The position numbers and the translations under genes are program-made. Below the pieces are notes generated by a model. It saw only the letters and a list, made by a program, of their open reading frames with translations. It did no database searches and was not told the origin of the DNA. Positions 41,944-51,000 of a stretch of 64,000 nt of DNA are shown here, piece by piece. Source of the stretch: Bacillus inaquosorum KCTC 13429 (GTDB taxonomy: Bacteria > Bacillota > Bacilli > Bacillales > Bacillaceae); NCBI RefSeq assembly GCF_000332645.1, contig NZ_AMXN01000007.1, positions 124,001-188,000 of the forward strand, read 5' to 3'. Positions within the stretch are counted from its first letter, which is position 1. Every line of letters starts with the position of its first letter.

Positions 41944-42153
41944 ATGGCAAATCCTTTTGAAAATGCGGATGGCACATATTTGGTGCTGATCAATAAAGAG
42001 GGCCAGTATTCCCTATGGCCCGGTTTTATAGATGTGCCGAGCGGCTGGACAGTCGTTCATGAGCAAAAAGGGCGTGAAGCTTGTCTGGACTATATCCAAT
42101 CGCATTGGAGCGATATGAGGCCAAACAGCTTAAAGCCTGTTGAAAATGTGTAA
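41944..42153 (+). CDS. mbtH: MbtH-like NRPS accessory protein
   Basis: 69-residue MbtH-family protein that binds adenylation domains and promotes their folding and activity. It has the conserved [28 protein letters not shown] and WSDMRP motifs with the invariant tryptophans. ATG 41944 lies 14 bases after dhbF, behind AAGGGGGAAG, so it is the last gene of the dhb operon. Formerly ybdZ-type annotation. Confidence 0.95.
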   Translation: MANPFENADGTYLVLINKEGQYSLWPGFIDVPSGWTVVHEQKGREACLDYIQSHWSDMRPNSLKPVENV

Positions 42154-42159
42154 TCGCAT

Positions 42160-42192
42160 AAAAAAGAGACTGCAGCCGCAGTCTCTTTTTCT
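42160..42192. terminator. bidirectional terminator of the dhb operon and yukJ
   Basis: 13-bp stem AAAAAGAGACTGC with complement, loop AGCC. Confidence 0.88.
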
Positions 42193-42195
42193 ATC

Positions 42196-42873
42196 TTACG
42201 CAGACGTTTGGGTATGATCACAGTCTCTGACCGGGTTCCCGTTTTCATCTGTACACCACGATTGGGATAAAAACGCTAAAAACACAGCGGCCCACTGATC
42301 GGCAAATTGAATCAGAATGCCTCCGTCATGCCAAGAGCCGTTGTCTTTTTTCCAGCGGGTATCCATTGCATTCCCTTGATTCATATGGATATTGTGCATG
42401 CCGTTGGTCGGAGTAAAACCGAATATTTTATCCGGAGCCTGTTCCGGCCCAAATTTTGAACCGAATATATAAACCGGTGCTTTCTCGTCTTTCGCTTTCT
42501 TCATATACGTTTCAATAAAATCATTTAAATCATTATCTGGTCCCGTGATTTCATGCGGCAAAGGCTTCATTTTCCGCGGGTCAAACAAATTGCCCCGCAC
42601 ATAATCCAGCGCCACTTCACGGTTTGCCTCATTGATCCTTGTATATCCATACGGCATGTTCGGAAGGATGGTAATCGAGCTTGAATCAAACTGATCGTCA
42701 GCCAAATACAATACTTCAGATTCCTCAGAACTGGACATCACATTGATGGCGCACCTGTAATACGTATTCTCTTCACCGAGCACTTTGACTTGGAAATGAG
42801 GACTGTCATCATCGGTTTCACGCTTCATGTCTAAGACAATGCCTTTTAACACGCCATATTGCTGAACAGCCAT
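42196..42873 (-). CDS. yukJ: YukJ, DUF2278 protein
   Basis: 225-residue soluble protein of family DUF2278; function unknown. The N-terminal half carries GVLKGIVLDMKRETDDDSPHFQV and a mid-region NMPYGYTRI; the C-terminal half has GIHNI-like NGMHNIHMNQGN and HDGGILIQF, repeated as short beta-rich blocks. No signal peptide or membrane segment. ATG 42873 follows AAAGGAGG. It faces the end of the dhb operon and is monocistronic, so a role in siderophore synthesis is not implied. Confidence 0.88.
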   Translation of the reverse strand: MAVQQYGVLKGIVLDMKRETDDDSPHFQVKVLGEENTYYRCAINVMSSSEESEVLYLADDQFDSSSITILPNMPYGYTRINEANREVALDYVRGNLFDPRKMKPLPHEITGPDNDLNDFIETYMKKAKDEKAPVYIFGSKFGPEQAPDKIFGFTPTNGMHNIHMNQGNAMDTRWKKDNGSWHDGGILIQFADQWAAVFLAFLSQSWCTDENGNPVRDCDHTQTSA

Positions 42874-42943
42874 ATGAATCCTCCTTTATGATCAACTTCA
42901 TAGTTTTAGTTCGTGAAATGGTCTCTTTTTTCCTTTTAAAAGA

Positions 42944-42976
42944 TAAAAAAAGCCTGCAGAAATCTTTCTGCAAGCT
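42944..42976 (-). terminator. terminator of ald
   Basis: Read on the minus strand, stem AGCTTGCAGAAA pairing with TTTCTGCAGGCT, followed by a TTTTTTT run, just after ald. Confidence 0.85.
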
Positions 42977-42985
42977 CAATGTGAA

Positions 42986-44122
42986 TTAAGCACCCGCCAC
43001 AGATGACTCATCCTGTAAAGCTTTCTCGGCAGGCACATACTCATATCCTAAATCTTTTGCCACAGCCTCATAGGTCACGTGTCCGTTTGCTGTGTTTAAA
43101 CCAGCTCTCAGTGCCGCATTGTCTGTTAGCGCTTTTGCTGCCCCTTTGTTAGCAATTTGCAGCGCGTATGGAACAGTAACGTTAGTCAGGGCGATTGTTG
43201 ATGTACGAGGGACAGCACCCGGCATGTTTGCTACAGCGTAGTGGAGAACACCGTGTTTTTCATATGTCGGCTGATCATGGGTAGTAATATGGTCGACAGT
43301 TTCGACAATGCCGCCTTGATCGATCGCAACATCGACAATCACTGAACCTGGTTTCATTTGTTTTACCATTTCCTCAGTGACAAGAGTCGGAGCTTTAGCA
43401 CCCGGAATTAATACCGCGCAAATGAGAAGATCCGCTTCTGCCACAGCATCTGCGATATTGACCGGATTAGAAATTAGCGTTTTAATCTGATGGCCGAAGA
43501 TGTCATCAAGCTGGCGCAGGCGGTCTGCGTTTAAGTCGATGATGGTCACATCTGCACCGAGGCCGACAGCCATTTTGGCCGCGTTTGTGCCGACAACGCC
43601 TCCTCCGATAATCGTTACTTTTCCGCGGGAAACGCCAGGCACTCCGGCAAGCAGAATGCCTTTTCCGCCTTTAGGTTTCTCTAAGAATTGAGCTCCGGTT
43701 TGCGCTGCCATTCTGCCTGCAACCTCGGACATTGGCGTCAGAAGCGGCAATGTCCGGCCGTCACTAACCGTTTCATAGGCGATGGCCGTAACCCCTTTAT
43801 CCTTCAAGGCCTGTGCAAGCTCAGGCTCAGCTGCTAAATGAAGGTACGTAAACAGCACAAGTCCTTCGCGGAAGTAGACATATTCTTCCGGCAGCGGTTC
43901 TTTGACCTTCATGACCATTTCGGCGTCCCAGACCTGTTTTGGATCAGCAATGATTTCCGCTCCTGCTGATTCATAGGCTTCATTTTCAAATCCGCTTCCA
44001 AGGCCCGCGCCTGTTTCAACCAGTACCCGGTGGCCGTTTGAAACGAGCTGAGAAACGCCCCCAGGTGTTAGTGCGACGCGGTTTTCATTGTTTTTTATCT
44101 CTTTAGGAACCCCTATGATCAT
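42986..44122 (-). CDS. ald: L-alanine dehydrogenase
   Basis: NAD-dependent oxidative deamination of L-alanine to pyruvate and ammonia; needed for growth on alanine and for normal sporulation. 378 residues: [20 protein letters not shown] at the start, the catalytic His region in [10 protein letters not shown] (about 90-100), the NAD loop [22 protein letters not shown] (about 170-190) and VAIDQGG. ATG 44122 follows AGGAGG; a longer open frame to 44227 would run through the AdeR site. Transcribed separately from adeR and activated by it. Confidence 0.97.
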   Translation of the reverse strand: MIIGVPKEIKNNENRVALTPGGVSQLVSNGHRVLVETGAGLGSGFENEAYESAGAEIIADPKQVWDAEMVMKVKEPLPEEYVYFREGLVLFTYLHLAAEPELAQALKDKGVTAIAYETVSDGRTLPLLTPMSEVAGRMAAQTGAQFLEKPKGGKGILLAGVPGVSRGKVTIIGGGVVGTNAAKMAVGLGADVTIIDLNADRLRQLDDIFGHQIKTLISNPVNIADAVAEADLLICAVLIPGAKAPTLVTEEMVKQMKPGSVIVDVAIDQGGIVETVDHITTHDQPTYEKHGVLHYAVANMPGAVPRTSTIALTNVTVPYALQIANKGAAKALTDNAALRAGLNTANGHVTYEAVAKDLGYEYVPAEKALQDESSVAGA

Positions 44123-44198
44123 ATCTGTCTCCTCCTGTATCTGTGATGTTTTTAGTGTAGCTTGATTTTTTGGAAAATTCTTTGTTTGAATAAGAAAA

Positions 44199-44237
44199 TA
44201 AAAAAACATGGATTTGTGAAATTTCACAAATCCATGT
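44199..44237 (-). terminator. 32-bp perfect palindrome: adeR terminator and AdeR binding site
   Basis: Bases 44206-44237 form a perfect, loopless 32-bp palindrome with core GATTTGTGAAATTTCACAAA. It includes the last codons and stop of adeR and, on the minus strand, is followed by a T run, giving a terminator. Published work on B. subtilis ald found that an inverted repeat at about -74 is required for AdeR binding and ald activation and may also terminate adeR; this repeat fits that description. Confidence 0.85.
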
Positions 44238-45453
44238 GCCGAAGCTTGATATCTAAATAGATGGTGAATTTTTGATTCACATTTTTTAAATCGATTTCAG
44301 CGATCTGGCTGATGCGCTTGAGACGGTAATTCAACGTATTAACGTGTATATTCAAAACCTTGGAAGCGGTATTCACGTTGCTGTCTGCTTCAATAAAACG
44401 CTCTAGCGTTTCTACCATATTAGACTGGTGATCGCGGTCATACTGTTCCAGTTTGGAAAGCGAATAATTAAAATATCCCGTCTGTTTCCGTTTTTCATCT
44501 AGGACATCCAAGTATTGATAAATGCCTAGCTCAGAAAAACTGAAAAGATGTTTTGTCTCTTCTGCGAACCGTTCCTTGGCTTTTAAGACGGATAATGCTT
44601 CCTGATAGGAGCGGGAGACAAAAGAAATAGTATTGTATATTCCGCCAAAAGCGATCGAAACGTCTTCTATTTTATAACGTTCCTTCAGCTGTTTTTGCGT
44701 ACTGAAAGCAAACTGCTTTAAATCTTGAAAAGGGTGATCTGTTTTAGGAGCGGTTAAAATAATGAGTTCATTGGAATCTACTGTTGTCAGCAGAACGTGA
44801 ACCTGCTGGGTTGTTTCCTGCAAATATTGCAGCTGCTGTTCGATTTTTTCTGTCAGCTCGCCGTTTATCCGGATGATCATAACGGAAAACTCAGAAGGGG
44901 CGACCATTCCAAGCTTGTGGAACCCATCCGCCATGTCTTGCTCCTGATAAATATGTCCAGTCAGCATTTTCCAGAAAAACTCTTGGCTGCGTTCTTCATT
45001 TTTCGTTTTTCTGATTTGGAGTTTGAGAAGCTTGTTTCTCACTGCTTTAGCCGCCATTTGCAGTGTCATCAGATCATCGTCAGACAATGTTTTTTGGATC
45101 TCAAGCGCCCATATGAAGCCCAGCACTTGGTTGTTTTTCCAAATGGAAATTGCAACGCGATTGCTCAGTCCGACTTCATCTATTTGCTTTACTCTGATCG
45201 GCTGGTCTGTTTTTAAAAGAGCTGGAATCGTCCCGTCTTTCCACAACTTGTTAATGACCTTCTCCGGTACTCTTCTGCCAATGATTGTAGACGTTCGGGC
45301 AGGATCTGTGCAGTCGCTGTGTGTGCTGTAGGCAAGCAGCTTGTGGTTGAAATCTTCTATAGTAATCGGGCAACGCAGAACGTCGCTGATATGATCAGCC
45401 ACATCTTCAAGTCTGTCAAAACTGTATTTAAACGGATCATTCGGCATGGTCAT
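44224..45453 (-). CDS. adeR: AdeR, PucR-type activator of ald
   Basis: Transcriptional activator of the alanine dehydrogenase gene, 409 residues. The N-terminal half (about 1-150) resembles a GAF/sensor region, the middle is a GGDEF-like/CdaR region ([12 protein letters not shown]...[11 protein letters not shown]), and the C-terminus carries the PucR-family helix-turn-helix (about 350-400, [23 protein letters not shown]). ATG 45453 is five bases from GGGAG; ATG 45447 is possible. It lies just upstream of ald on the same strand, separated by the palindrome and ald promoter. Formerly yukF. Confidence 0.93.
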   Translation of the reverse strand: MTMPNDPFKYSFDRLEDVADHISDVLRCPITIEDFNHKLLAYSTHSDCTDPARTSTIIGRRVPEKVINKLWKDGTIPALLKTDQPIRVKQIDEVGLSNRVAISIWKNNQVLGFIWALEIQKTLSDDDLMTLQMAAKAVRNKLLKLQIRKTKNEERSQEFFWKMLTGHIYQEQDMADGFHKLGMVAPSEFSVMIIRINGELTEKIEQQLQYLQETTQQVHVLLTTVDSNELIILTAPKTDHPFQDLKQFAFSTQKQLKERYKIEDVSIAFGGIYNTISFVSRSYQEALSVLKAKERFAEETKHLFSFSELGIYQYLDVLDEKRKQTGYFNYSLSKLEQYDRDHQSNMVETLERFIEADSNVNTASKVLNIHVNTLNYRLKRISQIAEIDLKNVNQKFTIYLDIKLRHMDL

Positions 45454-45485
45454 AAATCTCCCTACTTTTCATGCTTGATTTCTCT

Positions 45486-45514
45486 TTGACATCTCATCCC
45501 CTTCCTTTTATTAT
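45486..45514 (+). promoter_or_regulatory. strong sigma-A promoter with no downstream gene
   Basis: Perfect TTGACA (45486-45491), 17-base spacer and TATTAT (45509-45514). It reads away from adeR towards a terminator 260 bases on. Confidence 0.7.
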
Positions 45515-45520
45515 GATTGT

Positions 45521-45776
45521 TGTTGTTTGTGAAAATCAACAACAAAGAGCGGAAGCCAAAAAAACAATTACATGGCATACTGAGAGAAACGTCTTATATA
45601 TGATTGGCGGTGCATCGGCCTCTTTGCAGTACAGTTGTATGCCTTATATGATACGAAAGCTTATCCTATTATTCTTCTAAGAAAGTCATCGGGGGCGAGA
45701 CTGATTAAGGAAAGAAAAAACTGAACCTTTCAGAAATGGTGCTCTAGCATCAAATTTTCTGAAAGGTTTTTTTTGG
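45521..45776 (+). ncRNA. putative ~255-nt small RNA or leader upstream of yukE
   Basis: Inferred transcript from the promoter at 45486 to the terminator at 45724-45774. It starts with a TTGTTGTT/AACAACAA hairpin. A frame of up to 55 codons (from ATG 45513, or internal ATG 45600) lies inside, but the ATGs lack good ribosome binding sites, so an untranslated RNA is more likely. It could also be an attenuated leader of yukE. Confidence 0.35.
45724..45776 (+). terminator. terminator without an upstream annotated gene
   Basis: Perfect 13-bp stem AACCTTTCAGAAA with its complement, 19-base loop, then eight T residues. Confidence 0.8.
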
Positions 45777-45925
45777 GAGTTGGAGAATCATTTGGGTCTT
45801 TTGGATTATTCGGAGGATGAAGAGAAGATTGAGAAAATGAACCTACCTATTTAACAATTTATGTCATTTTTAAGCGATTTGGGGTAAACCATTGGACTCA
45901 TTTTGTAAAATTAAAACATATTTGT

Positions 45926-45955
45926 TTGACTGTACCGAAAAACTGTTTTTATAAT
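45926..45955 (+). promoter_or_regulatory. sigma-A promoter of the yukE operon
   Basis: TTGACT (45926-45931), 18-base spacer, TATAAT (45950-45955), about 50 bases before the ribosome binding site. The operon is known to depend on phosphorylated DegU; I could not place its binding site. Confidence 0.7.
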
Positions 45956-46022
45956 AATGACGTTCTAAAAATAAGTGAATTAGCCCATATTTAGGCTGAT
46001 GGCACAGGAGGTAATGAGGAAT

Positions 46023-46316
46023 ATGGCAGGATTAATTCGTGTCACACCCGAAGAGCTAAGAGCGATGGCGAAGCAATACGGCGTTGAAAGCCAAGAAGTA
46101 TTGAATCAGGTTGATCGTTTAAACCGAATGATTTCTGATTTGAAAAGCATGTGGGAAGGTGCTTCAAGCGAAGCGTTCGCAGATCAATACGAGCAGCTCA
46201 AACCTTCATTTATCAAAATGTCAGATTTGCTTCAAGATGTGAATCAGCAGCTTGATCAAACAGCAAATACACTTGAGTCTACTGACCAAGACATCGCAAA
46301 TCAAATCCGCGGATAA
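46023..46316 (+). CDS. yukE: YukE (EsxA), WXG100 protein secreted by the type VII system
   Basis: 97-residue helical-hairpin protein; forms a dimer that is the main secreted substrate and probably a component of the Yuk (type VIIb) system. The WXG turn is MWEGASS (about residue 46), flanked by two amphipathic helices; the C-terminus (STDQDIANQIRG) holds the export signal region. ATG 46023 has GAGGA directly upstream and AGGAGG further off; the in-frame reading from 45999 would cover the latter. First gene of the operon. Confidence 0.97.
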   Translation: MAGLIRVTPEELRAMAKQYGVESQEVLNQVDRLNRMISDLKSMWEGASSEAFADQYEQLKPSFIKMSDLLQDVNQQLDQTANTLESTDQDIANQIRG

Positions 46317-46332
46317 CAGTATGAAAGGGAAG

Positions 46333-46366
46333 GAGCGCCTGATTCACGAGAAGACGGCGCTCTTTC
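46333..46366 (+). terminator. intra-operon hairpin between yukE and yukD (possible attenuator)
   Basis: GC-rich 7-bp stem GAGCGCC/GGCGCTC followed by TTTCTATG. The T-run is weak, so it probably lets part of transcription pass or stabilises the yukE message. Confidence 0.5.
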
Positions 46367-46386
46367 TATGTAAGGGTGATCCTAAA

Positions 46387-46626
46387 ATGTATATTGATAT
46401 TACAATAGATTTGAAACATTATAACGGCAGTGTCTTTGATCTCAGATTGTCAGATTACCACCCGGTGAAAAAAGTAATTGATATTGCTTGGCAGGCTCAA
46501 AGCGTAGCTATACCTCCGCGCGAAGGGCACTGGATCAGAGTGGTTAATAAGGATACGGTGTTTTCCGGAGAATGCAAGCTGTCTGATTGCGGCATTACAA
46601 ACGGAGACCGGCTTGAAATATTATGA
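46387..46626 (+). CDS. yukD: YukD (EsaB-like), ubiquitin-fold protein
   Basis: 79-residue protein with a ubiquitin-like beta-grasp fold (structure known for the B. subtilis protein) but no C-terminal Gly-Gly and no conjugation activity. It is the EsaB counterpart, required for secretion of YukE. ATG 46387 follows AAGGGTGATCC. A longer in-frame reading from 46252 overlaps yukE and is not supported. 14 bases before yukC. Confidence 0.95.
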   Translation: MYIDITIDLKHYNGSVFDLRLSDYHPVKKVIDIAWQAQSVAIPPREGHWIRVVNKDTVFSGECKLSDCGITNGDRLEIL

Positions 46627-46640
46627 AAGGATCTGGTTGA

Positions 46641-47984
46641 ATGTCGGATAAACAAAAATCATATTTAGAAAACCAATTAGAAGCCGTTGCCGAGAAAACA
46701 GATGCCGGCTATACATTTACCTTTCAGCGGGAAAAAATAAAGCTTCTGGACGGTCTCGAAGCCAACGTGATCAAAGATGTAAATCCATTTTTTCATAAAG
46801 AGATCGATGTGACGGATGATGAAGTAATCATCACAATCCAACCTCCTCCCTCCTATAAAGCATTCCGCTTAATGAAAGCTAAAGATAAAAAAAGCAAATG
46901 GCAGTTCGCCTATCAGCTTGTTCAAGCTGTACAGCAGCACAATCTGTCGAGGCTGAATTTGATTGTCGCTCCTGAAAACATTGTATTCGATAAAGGCCTA
47001 ACGCCTTATTTTCTCCATTATGGAGTAAAAGAAAGCATTCCTCCTTACGAGCGTGATGAGGAAAGAGTGTGGCGGGAGCTGAAAGCGGCAGCGGCTTTGG
47101 CAGTTGACGGCGCGTTTGCATTTGAAGACTACCTGAAATTCAATGATACGCTGACGTTCTCCGCAGAGGCTAAAGCGATATTGGATGCGGCGACCTATGA
47201 TGACCTGCTCGAGCAGATTCAAACTCATATCGATGAGCTCGAAGCCAAAGCGAAAACATACATACATATCCCGAGAAAAAAGTGGAACATCCAGCGATAT
47301 ATCGGCCTGGGGCTCATTGTTTTGCTGGTGCCGGCCCTTATTTATTCGATGTACGCTTTATTTTTCGCACAGCCAAAGCACCAGGCGATAGTGGACAGCA
47401 ACCGCGCTTTCCTAAACAAGCAGTACAGTGAGGTTATCAGCACACTGTCTAAATACGATGCGGAAAGCCTGCCTGAATCGGTGCAGTATCAGCTGGCGAC
47501 GTCTTATGTTGAGGTTGAAAATCTAGGGAGTGCAAAAACGAAAAATATTGAAAATAATTTAGTCACTCTGCAATCAGATCCTCAGCATTTCTTGTATTGG
47601 ATTGATTATGGCCGAGGGAATTACAAAGAAGCTATCAGTATTGGCCGTAAACTTGAGTACAATGATTATATTTATTTTGGCCTTGCTAAATATAAACAGC
47701 AGCTTTTATCTGAAGACACAAATGATGAAGAAATACAAAAAGAACTTGATTCAGTAAATAGTGAGCTTGAAAAAGCAAAAAAGGAACATGAAGACAATCA
47801 AGGACAGTCTAATACTGACACGTCTTTAGTCGATACAGCCAAAGAACAAACAGACGAAGAAAAACAAGCTGAAGAGAAAGCGGCAGAAGAAAAAGCCGCA
47901 GCCGAGGAAAAAGCGAAAAAAGAAGAACAAGCGAAGAAAGAAAAAGAAACAGAAAAGAAAGATGAGAAAAAAGATGATAAATAA
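46641..47984 (+). CDS. yukC: YukC (EssB-like) pseudokinase membrane protein
   Basis: Core membrane component of the type VIIb system, 447 residues. The cytosolic N-terminal part (1-215) has a kinase-like fold without catalytic motifs, followed by a single transmembrane helix (about 219-242) and an extracellular helical segment. The C-terminal ~75 residues are an extreme Lys/Glu/Ala repeat (EEKAAEEKAAAEEKAKKEE type), probably a variable coiled coil. ATG 46641 follows AAAGGATCTGG. Operon spacing suggests coupling with yukD. Confidence 0.95.
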   Translation: MSDKQKSYLENQLEAVAEKTDAGYTFTFQREKIKLLDGLEANVIKDVNPFFHKEIDVTDDEVIITIQPPPSYKAFRLMKAKDKKSKWQFAYQLVQAVQQHNLSRLNLIVAPENIVFDKGLTPYFLHYGVKESIPPYERDEERVWRELKAAAALAVDGAFAFEDYLKFNDTLTFSAEAKAILDAATYDDLLEQIQTHIDELEAKAKTYIHIPRKKWNIQRYIGLGLIVLLVPALIYSMYALFFAQPKHQAIVDSNRAFLNKQYSEVISTLSKYDAESLPESVQYQLATSYVEVENLGSAKTKNIENNLVTLQSDPQHFLYWIDYGRGNYKEAISIGRKLEYNDYIYFGLAKYKQQLLSEDTNDEEIQKELDSVNSELEKAKKEHEDNQGQSNTDTSLVDTAKEQTDEEKQAEEKAAEEKAAAEEKAKKEEQAKKEKETEKKDEKKDDK

Positions 47985-48044
47985 CGTGATACATGAAGCG
48001 CAGGTCATCGCATGCTGCTATTCGGCCGTAAGGAGGTTCGCCAT

Positions 48045-51000
48045 TTGAGTCTATTATGGGTTTTTTACCAAAATAACGTTCAAAAACTGAAACTGACTGA
48101 CCTCCCGTCGTCCCATCCGGTGACCATAGGGCCTGATGTGAAGGATTCCGTTACGATCGGCACCATTCCGTTTGAAAGCGGAGTGATTTCCCTTCAAAGA
48201 AAGGAATCCGGCGGCCAATACGAAGTTTTCCTGGGAAATGATTGTCTCGGCACGATTGAGCCGGATACATCATTTTCTCTCCAAACGGATCAGCAGGATA
48301 TACGCTTGATATTGACGGGCAGTGAGCCTCATAAATCCGTTTATTTTACGGGGAATCGGGATGAAATCATATGCTCTTCAGAAAAGACAAATGCAGATAT
48401 GTATCTGAATCCGCAAGATTTTGCTTTTGCAGAACAAAGCACGTTCTCTTTGCTTCGTGTCGGCGGAAGCTGGTCGGTTCGTCCTGAAAGCGGGACGATC
48501 TTCTTGAACGGAGAGAAGATCATCGACAATACACCGCTCCAGCCGGGGGATGAAATTTTCTGGAACTTTACGCAAATGAGAGTGACGGAACAAGACCTTT
48601 TAGAAATTGTTCATTTTGCCCCTTTTGAAACGGCATTAACAGAAACGGTCAAACCGAGCACAGAGATGCAGAAAAAATATCCGCAGTACAGAAGAACGCC
48701 GCGAATGGTGTACGACCTGCCGGATGACCGCGTTTCCTTCAGTTTTCCCTCTCAGGAGAGCGATCAAACCAATAGAGGGCTATGGCTCGTCATTCTGCCT
48801 CCGCTTGTGATGCTGATCGTGATGGGCGTTGTCGCCATCATTCAGCCGCGCGGCATATTCATACTCGTTTCTCTGGCGATGTTTATGATGACCCTCATTA
48901 CCTCGACAGTGCAATATTTCCGGGATAAAAACCAGCGGAAAAAACGTGAGGAAAAGCGGGAGCGCGTGTATAAGCTTTACCTAGACAATAAGCGGAAAGA
49001 ACTTCAGGCGCTTGCTGAAAAGCAAAAGCAGGTACTTGAATTTCACTTCCCTTCATTTGAACAAATGAAATACTTAACTAGTGAAATCAGTGACCGAATT
49101 TGGGAAAAATCACTTGAAAGCAAGGATTATCTCCAGCTGCGGCTGGGGACGGGAACAGTCCCTTCAAGCTATGAAATCAATATGAGCGGCGGAGACTTGG
49201 CCAATCGTGATATTGATGACCTCATGGAAAAATCGCAGCACATGCAGCGTGTCTATAAGGACATTCGCAATGCGCCGGTTACGGTTGATTTGGCGGAAGG
49301 TCCGATGGGGCTTGTCGGTAAATCACAAATTGTGAAAAATGAGATTCACCAGCTGATCGGACAGCTGTCGTTCTTCAACAGCTATCACGATTTGCGTTTC
49401 GTTTTTATTTTTCATGAAGAAGAGTATAAAGACTGGGAGTGGATGAAGTGGCTTCCGCAATTTCAAATGCCCCATATTTATGCGAAAGGTTTTATATATA
49501 ATGAGCAAACCCGAGATCAGCTCCTGTCTTCACTTTATGAATTGATCAGAGAGCGCGATCTTGAAGATGACAAAGAAAAACTGCAGTTCAAACCGCATTT
49601 TGTATTTGTCATCACGAATCAGCAGCTGATCTCAGAGCACGTCATTCTCGAATATTTAGAAGGACAGCACGAGCATCTGGGCATCTCTACAATTGTTGCC
49701 GCAGAAACAAAGGAAAGCTTGTCGGAAAACATTACGACTCTTGTCCGCTACATCAATGAGCATGAAGGCGACATTTTAATACAGAAGAAAAAAGCGGTAA
49801 GAATTCCGTTCAGCCTGGATCATCATCAGCGCGGGGACAACGAACGGTTCTCACGCACGCTGCGGACGCTGAATCACCAGGTCGGCATTACGAATTCCAT
49901 TCCGGAAACGGTATCGTTCCTGGAGCTTTTTCATGCGAAGGAAGTAAAGGAAATCGGCATTCAGCAAAGATGGCTGACGAGTGAATCGGCGAAGTCACTG
50001 TCAGTGCCGATCGGCTATAAAGGAAAAGATGACATTGTGTATCTGAACCTTCACGAAAAAGCCCACGGTCCGCACGGGTTGCTTGCAGGGACAACGGGGT
50101 CAGGGAAAAGTGAATTTCTCCAGACCTACATTTTGTCACTTGCGGTGCATTTTCACCCGCATGAAGCGGCTTTCTTATTAATTGACTATAAGGGCGGAGG
50201 GATGGCACAGCCGTTTCGCAACATTCCTCATCTGCTCGGCACGATCACAAATATTGAAGGCAGCAAAAACTTCAGTATGCGTGCGCTTGCTTCCATTAAA
50301 AGTGAGCTGAAAAAAAGGCAACGCCTGTTTGACCAGTATCAAGTCAATCACATCAATGACTATACAAAGCTGTACAAGCAGGGGAAAGCAGAAGTGGCGA
50401 TGCCTCACTTGTTCTTAATTTCTGATGAATTCGCCGAGCTGAAAAGCGAGGAGCCGGATTTTATCAGAGAGCTTGTCAGTGCCGCGCGTATCGGGCGAAG
50501 CCTCGGCGTTCATTTGATTTTGGCGACACAGAAGCCGGGCGGCATCATTGACGACCAGATTTGGAGCAACTCGCGCTTTAAAGTAGCGCTGAAGGTTCAG
50601 GATGCCACCGACAGTAAAGAAATTTTGAAAAACAGCGATGCCGCAAACATTACCGTGACAGGACGCGGGTATTTGCAGGTCGGCAACAATGAAGTGTATG
50701 AGCTGTTTCAATCAGCCTGGAGCGGTGCGCCTTACCTAGAGGAAGTCTACGGAACAGAGGATGAAATCGCGATCGTCACGGATACGGGTCTGATCCCGCT
50801 TTCCGAAGTTGATACCGAAGATATCGCGAAAAAAGACGTTCAAACAGAAATCGAAGCAGTAGTTGACGAAATTGAACGCATCCAAGATGAAATGGGAATC
50901 GAGAAGCTGCCAAGCCCTTGGCTGCCGCCGCTTGCGGAACGTATCCCGCGCACTCTTTTTCCTTCAGAAGAAAAAGACCATTTCCACTTCGCGTATGTCG

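Larger units (their letters stand above)
45454..46022. other. 569-bp region between adeR and yukE
   Basis: Holds a strong + strand promoter (45486), an inverted repeat TTGTTGTT/AACAACAA near 45520-45546, a 13-bp-stem terminator (45724-45774), then about 150 bases with AT-rich sequence leading to the yukE promoter (45926). A frame open from 45705 to about 45855 reads through the terminator but has no start with a ribosome binding site. No gene is supported. Confidence 0.6.

Noticed and set aside
45471-45680. 69-codon open frame on the + strand between adeR and yukE
   Set aside because: Starts upstream of the strong promoter at 45486, has no ribosome binding site, and composition looks non-coding.
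45705-45855. Open frame ending in ELENHLGLLDYSEDEEKIEKMNLPI, suggestive of a protein C-terminus
   Set aside because: Reads through the terminator stem and T-run, has no start codon with a ribosome binding site, and I recognise no family. A remnant gene cannot be excluded.
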